12,840 nt of DNA. Origin: JAKFWF01 sp041745515. GTDB lineage: Bacteria; Pseudomonadota; Alphaproteobacteria; Rhizobiales; Hyphomicrobiaceae. The notes under the pieces are model-generated. The model ran no database searches and was not told where the DNA came from. It was given only the letters and a program-made list of their open reading frames with translations. How positions within the stretch are numbered: position 1 is the stretch's first letter; each line of letters opens with the position of its first letter. Shown here piece after piece: positions 12,436-12,840 of this stretch. Made by a program: the position numbers and the translations under genes. Location: assembly GCA_041745515.1 (NCBI GenBank), contig JBGTIU010000097.1:1-12840 (forward strand). The letters are read 5' to 3'.

Positions 12436-12840
12436 CTACCGGAACCCCATCGCCTCGGCGAGCAGCTCGTAGCTGCGCGCCTGCACGGCCGCGTCGTAGG
12501 CCCAGGTCACGACCACCATTTCCTGCACGTCGAGCTGCCGCGACAGCTCGGTGATGCGGCTTGCCACCTGCACGCCGGAGCCGACGAAGGCTGCACGCCG
12601 GTAGCCCTCGATGAAGGCTTTCTCAGCGTCGGTGTAGGCATAGGCCGCGGCCACGTCGGGCGCGTCGAGGGCGGCGAAGATGCCGCGATCGCGCAGCAGG
12701 CGAAACCGCGCCCGCGACATGAACTGGTGCTGCGCTTCGGTCTCCGTGTCGGCGGCCAGCGCCCACACGCACAAGGCAGTATGCGGTTTCGGGTGGCGCG
12801 GGCTCGGCCGATAGGTGCTGCGATAGAGTTCCAACGCTTC
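12436..12840 (-). CDS. LLM-class flavin-dependent oxidoreductase, C-terminal part (continues beyond the window)
   Basis: Open to the window edge on the minus strand; 134 residues of the 3' end are present. The residues WALAADTETEAQHQFMSRARFRLLRDRG are the linker and helical region seen in MsrD-type LLM proteins. They are followed by VGSGVQVASRITELSRQLDVQEMVVVTWAYDAAVQARSYELLAEAMGF, a typical C-terminal end of luciferase-like monooxygenases (GTPxxVAxRLxxL-like, then ELVVVTxxxD). The enzyme uses FMN or F420 to oxidise small molecules; the substrate is unknown. It converges on the toxin gene with a 15-nt gap. Confidence 0.88.
   Translation of the reverse strand, partial: EALELYRSTYRPSPRHPKPHTALCVWALAADTETEAQHQFMSRARFRLLRDRGIFAALDAPDVAAAYAYTDAEKAFIEGYRRAAFVGSGVQVASRITELSRQLDVQEMVVVTWAYDAAVQARSYELLAEAMGFR

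Overview
The window is GC-rich with dense, often overlapping genes. It looks like the chromosome of an alphaproteobacterium of the order Hyphomicrobiales (Bradyrhizobium/Rhodopseudomonas-like). That placement is inference. It rests on the adjacent hisC-tyrA pair, the small-palindrome repeats with CTCTCCCC/GGGGAGAG arms, and the general style of the proteins. No rRNA, tRNA, CRISPR array or complete insertion sequence is visible, and no gene-free stretch exceeds about 160 bases.

Layout. (1) 1-1565, plus: the 3' part of an M20 amidohydrolase overlaps an FkbM-type methyltransferase by 13 nt. A glutathione S-transferase (1624-2271, minus) converges on them. (2) 2395-5433, plus: a tightly packed operon of a GtrB/ArnC-like membrane glycosyltransferase, a YdjC/ChbG/HpnK-type carbohydrate deacetylase, a GtrA-like four-helix membrane protein and a class I methyltransferase. 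A second FkbM-type methyltransferase (5438-6442, minus) ends 4 nt from it. Together these look like an envelope-glycan or lipid-linked-sugar module: transfer a sugar to a polyprenyl phosphate, trim an N-acetyl group, flip the lipid-linked sugar and methylate. (3) 6467-6546: an 80-bp MITE-like palindromic element with 15-bp terminal inverted repeats and a GAAA-capped hairpin lies between the divergent methyltransferase and a HAD-IIA hydrolase (6603-7463). The hydrolase lacks the first aspartate of motif IV. (4) 7599-8642: an NTF2/SnoaL-like protein and a LysE-type exporter whose 3' ends overlap. (5) 8677-10883, minus: hisC and tyrA joined by an ATGA overlap. These are the last steps of tyrosine/phenylalanine (and histidine) synthesis. 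tyrA carries three in-frame 54-bp palindrome-bearing repeats that add a 59-residue tail. (6) 11017-12420, plus: two consecutive type II toxin-antitoxin modules (AbrB-fold VapB with a PIN toxin, then a Phd/YefM antitoxin with a PIN toxin), each with its own visible inverted-repeat operator. (7) 12436-12840, minus: the C-terminal part of a luciferase-like flavin oxidoreductase that runs off the window.

The points most worth following are the in-frame palindromic array at the end of tyrA, the FlmF2/NaxD/Arn-like sugar operon, the small MITE-like element in a divergent promoter region, and the HAD protein with a lost metal ligand. No clearly new defence system or similar machine was seen.
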